Positions 1 to 15,410 of a DNA stretch of 64,000 nt are shown here, in pieces. Position 1 is the first letter of the stretch; each line of letters begins with the position of its first letter. The position numbers and the translations under genes are program-made. Under the pieces are notes generated by a model, which was not told where the DNA came from, made no database searches, and saw only the letters and a list, made by a program, of their open reading frames with translations. Origin of the DNA: Lentinus brumalis (Eukaryota > Basidiomycota > Agaricomycetes > Polyporales > Polyporaceae); contig MARA01000002.1 of assembly GCA_001792895.1 (NCBI GenBank), positions 1,922,001 to 1,986,000 on the forward strand, written 5' to 3'.

Positions 1-1574
1 ACTATCAGGCAACGGTCAACGCGCTCACGATTCAGTTCCTGAGCGAGCACGAGGAGACACGGGTGGCTGCACTGAAGTGGCTGATTATGTTGCACCAGAA
101 GGCGCCGAGGAAGATTCTGGCCATGGATGACGGGACGTTCCCTGCGCTATTGAAGACACTGTCAGACTCATCAGAGGAGGTACCGAGCTCGCTTAGCCTT
201 GTGGCCTCGAGCATGGCTGATGTGCGGGTCTTCAGGTCATCAAACATGATCTACAGTTGCTCGCACAGATCTCCTCGAGCTCGGAGGAGGGATACTTCAA
301 GCTGTTCATGAACAACCTCCTGGAGCTCTTCAGCACAGACCGTGGGTTGCTCGACTCGCGCGGGAGTCTCATCATCCGACAGCTATGTCTCAACCTGAAC
401 ACGGAACGGATATACCGGACGTTTGCCGAGATCCTCGAGAAGGAGGAAGACCTCGAGTTCGCAAGCGTCATGGTTCAGAAGTTGAACATGATCCTCATCA
501 CGTCGCCTGAGCTAGCGGACTTCCGAAGGAGGCTGAAGAGCTTGGAGACTCGGGTGAGTGTCCTACTGATCATACGCAGGCAGAAATTGCTCATCGATAG
601 AACAGCAAGATGGGCAGGCACTGTTCACGACTCTGTACCGGTCATGGTGCCACAATGCTGTTGCCGTGTTCTCGCTATGTCTGCTCGCTCAGGCGTACGA
701 GCATGCATCGAATCTCCTCTACATATTGTACGTAGCAAGTCTCTGATAATTCCGGCCCGCCCCGCTGACAGCACATTCGCTCAGTGCCGACCTCGAGATT
801 ACGGTGCAATTGCTGGTTCAGGTGGACAAGCTTGTACAGCTAATCGAGTCACCGGTGTTCACGTGTAGGTAGCTTAGTCTCCGTCCTGGTCAGCCTTGCT
901 GACGCACTGTGAAGATCTACGGCTCCAGCTGCTAGAGCCCGAGAAATACCCTCACTTGTTCAAATGCCTATATGGCTTGTTGATGCTGCTGCCGCAAAGT
1001 TCTGCCTTCCTGTCGCTCAGGAACCGACTGAACGCGGTGAACTCCGCTGGCTTCCTCCATATTGCACCGAAGTCGTGAGTGACTATGACCCCGCAGCTAT
1101 CCATGTGCTGACACAGTTGCCAGGAATCTCGGTAACCTGTCGTCGACACGCTCGAAGCTAGGGAGAGAGGATATCAAGTGGCAGGAACTCTTGCAACATT
1201 TCCGTACAGTCCAGATGAGACACGAGAAGGCTCGCCGCCAAGCTCTCGGCACCGACATCACATCCTTCTCCAACTACCCCTCCTATACGAACGGTACTGA
1301 CCACGCGAAGCCGCCCACACCTCCCTCTGGTCCTGGTTCGGGCCCTATTCCGCACCCACCTCCGGTGCGGCGGAAGGCCACTGGAGACGGTCCTCTCAGG
1401 CCACCCTCGCGCACGGGAGGGATGTTATCGCCGCTCAATCCCAAAGCGCGCGTGCAGAGTGGACTGGCTAACACCGTGGTTCCGGGCCCTCAGCCACCTG
1501 GTAGTCCGACAACACAAGCTACACAGTTGCAATCCAAGGTCAAGAGGACGCTAAGCTTGAGTCGGAAGACATGA
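1..1574 (+). CDS. VAC14: VAC14-like PIKfyve/Fab1 complex scaffold (5' truncated)
   Basis: The window opens inside this gene, so its N-terminus is missing. VAC14 scaffolds the Fab1/PIKfyve lipid kinase and the Fig4 phosphatase on the vacuole membrane and so controls PI(3,5)P2. The visible part holds HEAT-like helices ([15 protein letters not shown], then [15 protein letters not shown]) followed by the VAC14 C-terminal Fig4-binding region ([56 protein letters not shown]). Exons are separated by introns near 181-236, 555-598, 729-783, 868-919 and 1076-1131, each with GT-AG ends, and the frame holds across all of them. After the conserved domain comes a proline/serine-rich tail ending at the TGA at 1572-1574. 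The family assignment rests on order and content of these blocks and is firm. Confidence 0.9.
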
Positions 1575-1818
1575 TCGTGTGTGGATGAGATTGGCTCGCT
1601 TACGACTATGACGGGGAGTATAATACGTTCGTACTTATCCTGACATTTGTCTGCTTTCATGTCTTGCAGTTTCCATAGCCTCCGTGCTTTGGGTATCGGC
1701 CTTACCGCTTGAAGCGGGGAACAGACGCTACAGTACTGATACACAATCTTCCAGTGTACGTTATCGACCGGTATATTACAGTTGCGTTCGAGCACGGGAC
1801 ACCGATATTGTATCACGG

Positions 1819-2980
1819 TCAGCTCTTGGATATGGGAACACAAAAGTTCTTCCTGATGGTGATGATGTCCTCGTCGGTCAGTCCCACAACTTTCTTCAAG
1901 TATTCCGCGGCGCCATCATAACGTTGGTCCAGCATGCGGAGGAAGGCGACCATAGTCTCGTGTCTATAAGGCGAGGGCGATGAATACCAAGTGATATGAG
2001 TACTTGGGGGGAGACGAACCTCGAGGACAGCATGTTCGACGCGCCGTCCGCGTTGGCCTGGAAGAATGGCACCTTGGCCAGGCGCGCCATTACCATTTCG
2101 CGAGCAGGCTCACGACCAACACGCGTTAAGGCGTAATCTCGCGCGATAGCCTCGTCATCTACTCCGACAAGCTGCCCTGTCCGTAAACAACCGACCATAA
2201 CTTTAATGCGGAAGTCATCCTACCTTCAGAAGGAGGGCAGCCAGTACTCCCGTACGATCTTTGCCAGCTATCGTGGCAAGGTGCGATGTCAACTGAGTGA
2301 CATGTACTTCGCGCAGGCGCACATACCGGTACAATGGAAGAGACAGCCCTCATTCGGTCTATCTCTTATGTGGCGCAGGACGACACCAAACGCAGGACCA
2401 GCGTTGTCTAGTATTTGAGAGTAGAGTTCCATGAAGGCCTTGCTTGGTCGTCAAGGCATCGCGGCGGGAGGGTGAACCAACACTCACCTCAACCTTTCCA
2501 CTTGCGTACAGTTCGAAACGTCTGCACCAGTATGAGCGATTTAGCGTGGAGGATGATAGATGGCACTCACTTTGCCATCGCCTCTGGACTGTAGTCTTCC
2601 GTCTTGAAAACAGGTACGTGCACAACTTCCACGCCTTCTATTGTTGGTATTGGGGTTTCATATTTGTGCATCTCTGTCTCCGAGCGGAGGTCGTAGACGG
2701 TGGTGACTCCCAGATCCCTCAACTGTCGCACTCCTGTGCTTGCCGGTATCGTTCATTCCGGACTCAGGAAGCGATGAGTTATAGCGTACAACGCACCTTC
2801 TTCTGTAATATGTGATACCTCTCCTGCACGATACACGAGCCCCAGTTTTGTAATGAAGCCCGGCTGGCCTGTAGGATACGAACCGAGGTCACGAACGTTG
2901 ACGACGCCGGAGATGGTGACGAACGGCGGGCGCGAGAGTTGCTCTGCAACGTATGCGGGGTCAAGAGGCGCAAGATCCAT
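1819..2980 (-). CDS. Tyrosine-phosphatase-family protein (CX5R, Y_phosphatase3 type)
   Basis: A spliced gene of roughly 290 codons. The first exon contains the family's leading motif VVNVRDLGSYPT and LVYRAGEVSHIT; the next gives TVYDLRSETEMHKYE. The catalytic loop HCTAGKDRTG (Cys nucleophile, Arg six residues later) appears only after removing an intron at about 2268-2326 that splits the loop between Thr and Ala. It is followed by a conserved helix VDDEAIARDYALTRVG, then a last exon ending in a TGA at 1819-1821. This architecture fits the PF13350-type phosphatases of bacteria and fungi, which act on phosphotyrosine or phosphoinositides; the substrate here is not known. I chose the ATG at 2978-2980, the first Met in frame before the conserved block; upstream sequence in that frame has no ATG. 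It is divergent from MCM6 with about 210 bp between starts. Confidence 0.85.
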
Positions 2981-3190
2981 GGTATCACAGAGCGCTGTTA
3001 CGGAAGACTCAAGTAGAGAAGGCCCAAGGGGGAGATTGAGCGAGACAAGTGTAGCGAACACGGGGAGGCGCGCGCCACCCACCGCGCGTGAGTTCAGGGC
3101 AGGCCGTCTCGTGTCTCATTTGGCACGACGCGTCCGTCCTCTCGCCTTCACGTTCCTCATCGCCCTCATCGCGTCGCTCCTCTCGCTGCC

Positions 3191-6485
<3,295 letters not shown>

Positions 6486-7010
6486 TTTATTGTTTCTGGA
6501 TGTGAATCGGGCTTTCGACTCTGGTTATGGCTTCCTGCTGTCACGAAACTACTGCTGATCCACGCTGTCATCGTTGTATCCATCTGAATGAATTGTAATG
6601 TACTATACATCACCGCCGTTTTTGTTCGAGTTGGAAGCTATCGCTAGCAGAACCCTATGAGTAGGTCTACATAGTACGTCGTAACGGCGCAAGTCAGCCC
6701 TCTTTGAAAGGCACGCAGTAATTACTGTACTTATGACGACGATCTATCGATGGGCGCTTGTCCCTACCCTCAGGCCGAGAAGCATTCCGGGGACGGCTTC
6801 CGTACACTCTATGGGCACCGTGCCCGTATACCTTGGATCCACCCGCGACCACGCGTTCTTGCGCTAGTCAACGACCTCCTACGACCGACGAAGCTTGGAT
6901 CTTGCATACCTCTGGACTTGTATATATCAGGCCACTTGTGGCCCCCCTGGAACATACAGAACGCGTAACGCGATCCATCGCCTGGCACGGACTTGTATGG
7001 ACTTGTGCCC
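6486..7010. other. Intergenic: MCM6 3' end / formin upstream region
   Basis: No coding segment is supported here. It must hold the MCM6 3' UTR and the formin promoter and 5' UTR. I saw no repeat or RNA gene. Confidence 0.6.
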
Positions 7011-10000
7011 ATGCCTAACGATCCACTTATCGTGCCAACCGTGGTCCCCAGCGGCTCGCTCCACTTCGCTACTGTTGCCGCCGAAGGGACAGTACAGGAT
7101 GTCTTGGACGCACTCGTCTCGAATGATGAGGTAACCGGGGAAGTGCTCGGGGACCTCGAGCCGTATGGGTGGGCTGTTCAGCAAATCCGGCGCGAGTATC
7201 ATGGACGACAATGGGAAGAGGATGAGCTCGAGGCTCTTGGAAATGGTGCGCATGCCAATCCCTTGTGTACTACGCCTCGGCGAGCTAATGGTTGTCGCGT
7301 CGCGTTACTCGCGTAGGGATCCTCCTCCCATCCACTCCCGTCGCGCCCTTGTTAAACGCTCCCTCCCCAACCGCACGCTCGCAAAGACACTTCTCTGCAT
7401 TTCCGCTGACGTCGCACCTGCATACCCCAACTCTGCGCCTGGTCTCGTTACATCCATTCCTGTCCTTGACCTTGTCTTTTTTGCGCGTGCCGGAGATACA
7501 CGATGGATTCATGTGGAAGCTGTTCCTGTCTAGGACCTCTACGGTTCGCGCCGCACTAGATGCAGTCGTCGATGAGCTTGGTTTGACCAAGACTCTACCT
7601 ATTCCGGGGGGTGGTGCATTGGAGTATGTTCTAGAGGAGGTCTGGTCGGACTATCATACCGAAAGTGAGTTCCACTCTGCGCCGTGATCTACAACTGTGT
7701 GCTTTGTCCCCAAAGCTAATCAAGCGTAAACATAACAGAGACGAGCCGAATACCCCTCGAGACTACATTGTCCACCGTCCTTGAGGTCCCACTCCTACCT
7801 AATCCCATCGGTCCTTCAGCCAGTCGATCCTTTCGCTTCTGTGTTCCTGACGAATGGTATCGTCGCTCCAAATCTCGGAACGTGTCTTCCACCTCTAGCG
7901 ACGTCTCGCAAGACACGATCCGCCGCCTTGCTGACCTCGAAGAACACGACGAGGACGAGGATGAGGATACTGAAGGGGAAGGCACTGCGAAGCAGAAAGA
8001 TCTCGAGGAATATGTGACAGCTCGAGACGGTGGGTTCAAAGCACCCATGGACTGGCGAGGCTCAATATCGCAGAACCGCTTTTCAAGTATTCTGGATAGC
8101 TGGATGCGGCCCCAGAGCCCTACTGGCGAGGCCAATTCCCCTCCTGCACCGGAGAAGAAGGTCGTAAGCGAGCCGAAGCTCGTCGAGCACAAGACTGGCG
8201 ACAGCGTTGTTAGCAGTGCTAGCAATGAACCACCTGCCGGTGTTGACATGGCCGAGTTTGAACAGATGCTTGTAGGTACATCGTCTGACATCTTTACATG
8301 AAGCTAACAGCCTGCAGGATGACTTGGGACTGAAAGGTCCTAAGCGAGAGGCCATGTACCGCCTGCCGCCGGAGCAGAAGCGCTACCTGCTTGAACAGAA
8401 CAACGCCTCCCGTGCCTCGACACTCTCAAGAGGTTTCGCCGCCAGGACCAATAGAGCTACAGCCACTGCCTCAACATATGGTCCCTCGAGTGCTGCTGCG
8501 ATACTTCCTCGCTTGGTCCCTCAACTTACGGGCGACTCTGGCATCATGAAGCGCTTCTCAATTGCAGGCTGGGGTGCGAGTGCACCCACAGCTGCTAGCG
8601 CAACCCCGGAGTCACCTCGCTCCAGTGTCGATCTCACGTCCAATCGACGGGAGTCCATTGCATCCTTGAGATCCGTGACCGACAAGGCTATTGAGGCGCC
8701 CACGCTACAGCCGCAGTCCACCGGTGGGCTCTGGAGCAGTTGGTGGAACACATCGGGCGGGTCGAGCGGAAGCCAGGCCAGGGAGACCGAGAAGACGGCC
8801 AACTGGTACGCTGCGGGCATCCGGAATGGACGTCCTACCGACACCAAGCTCGTCAAGCATCTCATTTCCCTCCGTGTGCACCTGTCCACTGCGAACCTCG
8901 CTTGGATAGAAGACTTCGTGACCACTGAATCTGGCATGAATGTCCTGAGCGACCTCTTGGCACGTCTAGTAAGCAAGGGCGGGAAGAGGAAGAAGCTGAG
9001 CGAAGTCGAGGATACCGTGCTTCTCGAAGTTGTCAAGTGCTTGCGTGCTCTACTCAACACTGAGGTAGGAGTCCCGCACATCTATCAGGATGCTGATGTT
9101 GACGCAGGTTCCTAGCCCGGCTTCCGTGAGGTACTAGCCCACCCTACGCTCATCACGCATATCGCCTATTCGCTCCATGGGTCTTCTGCGAAACTTCGTA
9201 CCCTAACGTCCGAGGTTCTCGCGGCTATATGCGTCCTGTCACTGAAGGAGGGTCATCGAGCCGTTCTTTCAGCCATGTCAGACTATCGGGTAGAGTTCGA
9301 GGAAGCGTTCCGCTTCCACGACCTCATTGCTTCCATGAGACTACCCGACATGATGGACGAGGAACAGTCCGCCAGCGAGGGAGGGTATGGCAACGAGGAA
9401 GAGGGGGTGTGGGAGGCCCGGACGGCCACTATGGCGTTCATCAACGCGCTCACCAATTGCCCCGACTCGCTCGAGGAACGAATAATGCTCAGAGAGGAGT
9501 TTTCCCGGAGAGGACTGAACGAGGTCATCGTGGTACGTAATTGTTTTCTGCGTGGTTACATGCTTGGTGATTGATTCTCGCGCCAACCCAGACGCTGCGA
9601 TATATCAAACCCCAGAGTCGCTGGTAACACAACTCGATGTGTACACTGAGGAGAAGTTCGAGGATGAGGAGGACATGCGTGAGCGAGCCCGGGATGTCAT
9701 GTCGGATCATCGACGGTCACGATCGGAATCGAGTGCGGTTCTCGACGATCTGCTACGCATCGCCAAGCAGCATGACGAACTCTATCCCATGATGTTGTCA
9801 ACGCTCAAGCGATACGGTGACATCTTCGAGCGAGAGATGGATGCGTGCGTAGAAGCGCTCAATCCTGCCATCTACTCAACTAACCTCACAATACAGACAA
9901 CTCAAGTCGGATTTATTCGTGGTTTTGGACAAGTTTGTAGAGCATACTGCCCTTCTGGACGACTTGTAGGTGTCTGAAATCTGTTGACATAGTCTTTTGC

Positions 10001-13000
10001 TCACACCTCACAGCGACGAAAATTGGTGTGCTTTCCTTAAACGGTTCGCTGAAGCAGTGCAGAACGTCACTGGTCAGGTTGTGGACGTCCGATTAGCCTC
10101 AGAGACAGATCATTCTCTGCTCCAAGATGAGATTGATCAGCTTCGAGCTACTGTCGATAAACTCACGGCTGAGGTACGTGCACCGACTTATATGACTTGT
10201 CATCAAGGAGGCTCACTGCCCTCACTAGCGCTCTGAGCTTCGCAGTGAACTTGACCAGCAGGTCGCGGAGTTGAACACCCTGAAGTCTATCCCAGCCATC
10301 CCCGCATCTATCGGACGTGCCGTAGGGCGAGGAAATCCAGAGGTACTCGATTTCTTGCCGCGAGTATGCCTCGATCGCTGACAGCTACATGTGTAGTCGA
10401 CGCAAGGCTTCCACGGTCTCGTCCAGCGTCTTGTGCAGAAGGAAAAGCAAGTTCTGCAGCTGCAAAGCGAACTTGACCGTCTCAAGGCACAGAATCCCTC
10501 TGAATCGCGCGAGAACGTGAGTCACATCACAAGTTCGCGTGTTAATAGCTACTCAAAATCAGACTAGGATGATCGCGCGCGACGAGAACGCGACAGGGTG
10601 AAGTGGCACGCTCTGAACGAGGAGATCGCGAACCTGAAGTCTCAATCCGGTGATCTGGAGACGACAATTGGCATCAAGGACAAAGAAATCGTGTACCTCA
10701 AACGTGCACTGGAGTCTGTCTACTCTCGGTTCCGATCACGAGAAGAGAGTAGAGAGTCCGACAATCGCGACGCCGAAGTCGATGCTCAGATGATGGCTAG
10801 CCGTGCGATCGACAGCCTGACGCAGAAGGACGAAGAGATTGCTTCCCTACGTGTGGAGATTGAAGACCTCAAGGTGCAACTTGCTGCGAAACCTAAGTTC
10901 ATCACCGAAAAGGATTATAAAGCTCAAGTTGCACCTCCGCCGCCTCCTCCACCTCCGGCCAAGCCCACTCGCGCTACCACCGCGCCCGTCAGTGGTCTGC
11001 CGAATGTTAGCAACTCTGTCCCTCCTCCTCCTCCGCCGCCGCCTCCACCACCTCCACCACCTCCGCCAGCCGTCGAGCGACCTGCCTTGCGGTCTCCGTC
11101 TATGGAGTCTATATCAGGCAACAGTCCTGCTCCCCCGCCTCCACCACCTCCTCCACCACCGCCACCACCGCCCCCGCCGCCGATGTCGCCAACATCGTCT
11201 TCTTCGCCCCCGCCCCGCCCCCGCCCCCACCCCCACCCCACCTGGGATGTGCGGACCTCCGCCCCCGCCTCCTCCTCCTCCTCCTCCTCCTCCTCCTCCG
11301 GTACCTGGCATGCCCCCGCCACCTCCGCCAACGCCCCCAATGAACGGTGGTCCTCCTCCGCCGCCACCTCCTCCCACCGCCTGGCGAGGTCCTGCAACGC
11401 CGAAGATCACTCGCCCCGCTAAGCGGCTGAAGCCGTTCTTCTGGAACAAGCTCAACGCCCCCACACTCCCATCCACTGTATGGGGAGAGATCCCAGGGGA
11501 TGTGCCATTCGACTTGGACGACTTGGAGTCGACGTTCGCTATCGAGACCACGCCGTCGACCAGCTCGCAGGTCAGTCTGACGTCGCCCAAGAAGCAGAAC
11601 GTGACTACGCTGCTTGACATCACACGAGCGAACAACGTTGGTAAGTGGCTTCTCTGTCGCAAGAATCATGGTATGTATGGACCGCTGATGTCGGATTGCA
11701 CTAGCTATCATGCTTTCCCGAATCAAGATTGGATTGTCTGACATTCGTAGAGCAGTCCTTGAACTGGATGACCAGAAGTTGTCCATTGACGACTTGCGAG
11801 CCATCGGCAGGCAACTTCCAACGTCTGAAGAGGTGTGTATTGCAGGGTGATGTGTCCGGGATTCTGCCTGATCGCAACACTCAGATCACTAGACTGAAGG
11901 ACTTCGGCGACCTCAGCAAGCTGGCGAAGGCGGATCAATATTTCGGCCAGATAATGACCATACCTCGACTGTCCGAACGCCTGGAGTGCATGCTCTACAG
12001 GCGCAAGCTTGAACTGGAAGTAGAAGAGATCCGCCCCGAGTTGAACATTGTGCATATGGCTGCCAAAGAGCTGCGGTCGTCGATCAAGTTCAAACGCGTC
12101 CTGCAGGCCGTTTTGACAGTAGGGAACGCTTTGAATGGCTCGACCTTCCGCGGAGGGGCAAGGGGCTTCCAGCTGGAAGCCTTGCTGAAGGTGCGAGAGA
12201 CTGCCGTACCGACGCCCACTCTGTTGACGAACATCACTTCAGCTCAAGGAGACGAGGACAGTGAAGGGGACGCCTGAGTGCCCGACTCTTCTGCATTATC
12301 TCGCCAAGGTCCTACTCAAGAGCGATCCTTCTTTGGTCACGTTCATTCAAGAGATGCCGCACATTGAAGCCGCTGCTCGAGGTAAGTGCATAAGGGGTTG
12401 ACAGGCTTACGAGTTGGTGACGTCTTGTCGCAGTTTCTGTACAGACCATACTGGCCTCGGTGCAATCCCTCGTCGGTGGACTGAAGCAGGTGAACGATGA
12501 GGTCCGGCAGTTGCAGACGTTACGCACTCCTCAGGATCGCTTCATCGTGGTTATGCAGGTAAGATGCACTGAAGTTGTTCAAACGGTTCGGAGTCTCATG
12601 TGCTTTTCAGCCCTTTGTCTTGCAGATGAGCTCTGTCGTCGACTCTTTGAACAACATGGCCACGTCTTTGGATAACGAGCTGCGCTCCTTGTTAGCATTT
12701 TACGGCGAGCAACCCGACTCACCCGAGGCGCCGAAGCCGGAAGACTTCTTTGGTCTCATCCTCTCCTTTTCCTCATCACTACAGAAGGCAGCATTGGAAG
12801 TACATGATGCAATGCCCAAGGTCGAGACCCGTTCTCCAAAGATCACGATCAAGGAGGAGCCTGCTTCGCCCACGTCAGAGGAAGGAGTGAGTGTCAGCGC
12901 TAATTATGTCTGTGCGCAGGTGTTGACTATCCTACAGACGATCAAGGGCAAGGATGGAGGCACGCTGCGACCCCATGCCAGTTCACAAAGCCGTGCCACA

Positions 13001-13140
13001 GGTCTGTCTATCGGGCGCGGGACCTTGATCAGGCCATACGCAGCATGCGGTCTGGTCGTCGGAGAGAACGCAATCCAGCGTCGCGACCCCTCAGCAAGAT
13101 CTTTGTGGACGGTGCGAGACAAAGTCGGCTATTCGAGTGA
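7011..13140 (+). CDS. Formin (GBD/FH3-FH1-FH2-DAD), apparent frame breaks at C runs
   Basis: A diaphanous-type formin of about 1,700 aa that nucleates and elongates actin cables. In order: two short N-terminal modules (the second around IHDGFMWKLFLSRTSTV); the GTPase-binding/FH3 region starting DDLGLKGPKREAMYRLPPEQ and running through DVYTEEKFEDEEDMRERA; coiled coil at about 10100-10900; a very proline-rich FH1 (10930-11390); FH2 from PAKRLKPFFWNKLNAP through KLAKADQYFGQI and, after splicing, KETRTVKGTPECPTLLHY; and a basic C-terminal DAD-like end LDQAIRSMRSGRRRER followed by PLSKIFVDGARQSR, stop at 13138-13140. The last exon lies in a different frame from the previous one and is reached with an intron at about 12887-12981. 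As written the frame breaks at 9610-9613 and again in FH1 (11213-11239); both are repaired by extra C residues in C runs, so I treat the gene as functional. Gene start 7011 (MPNDPLIVP) is the best supported Met. Confidence 0.92.
10930..11400 (+). repeat. FH1 polyproline low-complexity tract
   Basis: The stretch is almost entirely CCN codons, including long CCT/CCG/CCA runs and a CTC-type microsatellite near 11270-11300. It encodes the profilin-binding FH1 domain of the formin. Runs of five C dominate at 11207-11239, but two runs (11213-11216 and 11236-11239) have only four. Confidence 0.9.
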
Positions 13141-13321
13141 TGCGTCTATACGCAGCCGCTCATCCAGGAGCATGGACATGGCAAAGATGTGCATTCTATC
13201 ATATACATTGTATACTTCCGTCCCAAGCAGTGCTGTTTTTACTGAAGTCCACGATAACGACTGTAATGATGTAATGGCAATCTACGACTGTATCAACTCC
13301 ACATGGCCCACTGTTACTTAA

Positions 13322-14728
13322 CTACTTGTTAAGCGGAGATACCGCATCGCATCGCGCGATACAGTCCAAGAAGAGCTCGAAGAACTTTTCCACCTGTGCG
13401 GACTGTCAGTCCTCTGTGGCCAGGAACACCGCGTAGGACTTACATTGAGACTCTCAGCGACCATGCAATTCTTTCCATTGCGACCCCAAGATTCATCGCA
13501 TGCTCTGTAGCTCCAGATATCGACCACGGTCTCGCCTGCCGTGTGAGTCCCGCTCAGTTCGACGTCCACACGGAACCGACGGCAAGAAAAGAGCTCGGGC
13601 TGGGCCACATAGGCGATCGTCAGTGCGTCGTGCAGCGGTGGGCCGTCTATGAAGCCAAAAGTTGACTTGTAGGAATCGGCAAAAAAGCCTATCAGCGTTG
13701 AAAGCATATGACGGAGCGGTGTCGTTGCTCGCGGAAGGGGTCCGCCGATGGGCGCAGGCGAGGAGTCCGGGGCTAGCAACTGGCTCAGGATAGATCGTGT
13801 CACGATTGCGGTGTGGGTGACGTTGAGTGGGATCATGGTCTTCTTTGTGGGTACATCTAGGACGATCTGTGCGGCTTCGGCTAGAGGGAAGTGTGAGGAA
13901 AGCCTAGGCAACAACTCATAGGCATAACGCACGGTCGCATAGAATGTTGAACTCTGACCGGTAGTCGCTAGTGTCAGAGCATGGTGGCTGAACAGTTTAC
14001 TTTCGAACCACTCACCTGCAGAGGCGGACCGATTGCCTACTCCGACACCTCCTCCCATGAAGACGAATTCCTCTGAAATGCTATGTGAGTACGCCGAGAT
14101 GTTCGGAAAAAGGCCGAGCACGCAAGGTAACGAACCGATGCCCTCTAGTAGATCGGGGTATACGCTCACAAAGAGAGCGATATTGGTCATCGGACCGGAT
14201 GATACCATTGTGACCTTATTTCCCTGCCCGTTGTTCCAGGTCTCGGAAATCGCTTTCGCCATGCCTTCTAATGCGCGGACAGGTGTGCCATGGGCGACGA
14301 GCCTCGCTTGTACGCCTTCAGTGTCGGCGGGAGGCAAGCCCTCAACGCCTCCCAATCCGTCAAGTCCATGGATTTCTGGATCATGGCGCTCTGGCCGGAT
14401 GAGTGGCTTGTTGGCACCCGGACAGACGCGGATGTGTTCCGGCGCTGCGAAAGCATACAGACAACGAGCCGCGTTGCTGTTGGTGTTGTCCGCGCTCGCG
14501 TTGCCATGCACCTGCAGCCTGTGTGAGATGCTTCACGATTTGCACCAGTCCTACGACCGGTACTCACCGTGGACACGCCCAAAAGCTTTACTTGAGGGCA
14601 CTGGACTGCGAGCATGATAGCGGTAGCGTCATCATGACCCTTTGAAACAGTACTGGTGTCAGGCTGTGGGGACCTCATGAATCGCGCGTAGCACTCACAG
14701 GGTCGCAATCTAGCCAGACGTACTTCAT
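13322..14728 (-). CDS. Inosine/uridine-preferring nucleoside hydrolase
   Basis: The enzyme hydrolyses the N-glycosidic bond of ribonucleosides in pyrimidine or purine salvage (Urh1-like in fungi). The first exon encodes MKYVWLDCDP and, after an intron, GHDDATAIML, together forming the calcium-binding DxDxxxDD motif that defines the family. Downstream are HGNASADNTNSNAAR, VTMVSSGPMTNIALF and EEFVFMGGGVGVGNRSASAEF. A short exon EFNILCDPEAAQIVLDVP is bounded by introns that otherwise read open. The catalytic histidine lies in DGPPLHDALTIAYV. A final exon VEKFFELFLDC runs to a TAG at 13322-13324. Length and motif order match the family. The gene is convergent with the formin and divergent from RRN3. 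Purine or pyrimidine preference cannot be read from sequence. Confidence 0.93.
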
Positions 14729-15410
14729 GGTGGTGGCGATCAGTGTAACGTCTGCTTATCGCCTGTAATCTCACAGGCTCGAATCATGACAATCGAGCTG
14801 CCGCAGGAGTGATTTACGAACCAACGTGGAATGACACTAAGTACTTATCACTAGCCACGACCTGCAATGGTGTGTCGTCATTAGCATTCACGGGAGCCCT
14901 GAGGTAAATTACTCGTATACTTGGCTTGAAGCTATGGCCACTTCAGAAGATAGAGAGCAGACACGATTGCAGGAACTTGAAGAGATGCTCACGCTTGCTT
15001 CCGGCGTCTAACAACTACGTACATACCCGCTTGCTTCACTTTCCTATCTAGCCACAGCATCGAAAGGATGGTAGCTCTGCGCCTTAGAGCCTTTCTGAAC
15101 CGAGTAAGTACTACTCTCAGTGATCGTCAACATCTCAGCGCTGCGCGCAGGTTAGGTCCAACCTGCAGATGTATCAAATCTTGTGAAACTCGGTCCTCTC
15201 CGCTGCACACATATCTTGGTATATGTTTGTGTCTTTAAGAGCCTCAAAGTCGATGGCGTTGAACGTCGAGGAGCTAACCACTGCCTAGTGCTAGGCGCTG
15301 GGGCGATCACGGTGATGTAGTGCTTACATAAGCCATTTTTGAGCACGCGAAGGCGGAAAGGGCGTGTTTGAGCTGAGCCATTTCCCCCGACGACGGCGAG
15401 TAAGTCAACG
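14729..15410. other. Intergenic: divergent promoter region of nucleoside hydrolase and RRN3
   Basis: About 680 bp separate two divergent starts. I see no conserved coding segment, RNA gene or repeat; the short open stretches are out of any family context. Confidence 0.55.

Noticed and set aside
10930..11400. Antisense polyglycine frames opposite the formin FH1
   Set aside because: Pure consequence of CCN repeats on the plus strand; no start context or domain.
12982..13321. Reading of the formin continuing to 13321
   Set aside because: The continued frame has no formin features, whereas the alternate frame ends in a DAD-like basic block at 13140.
13850..14010. In-frame extra segment in the nucleoside hydrolase (EWFESKLFSHHAL and following)
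   Set aside because: It is two introns flanking a short exon: removing them gives SASAEFNILCDPEAAQIV, the usual family text.
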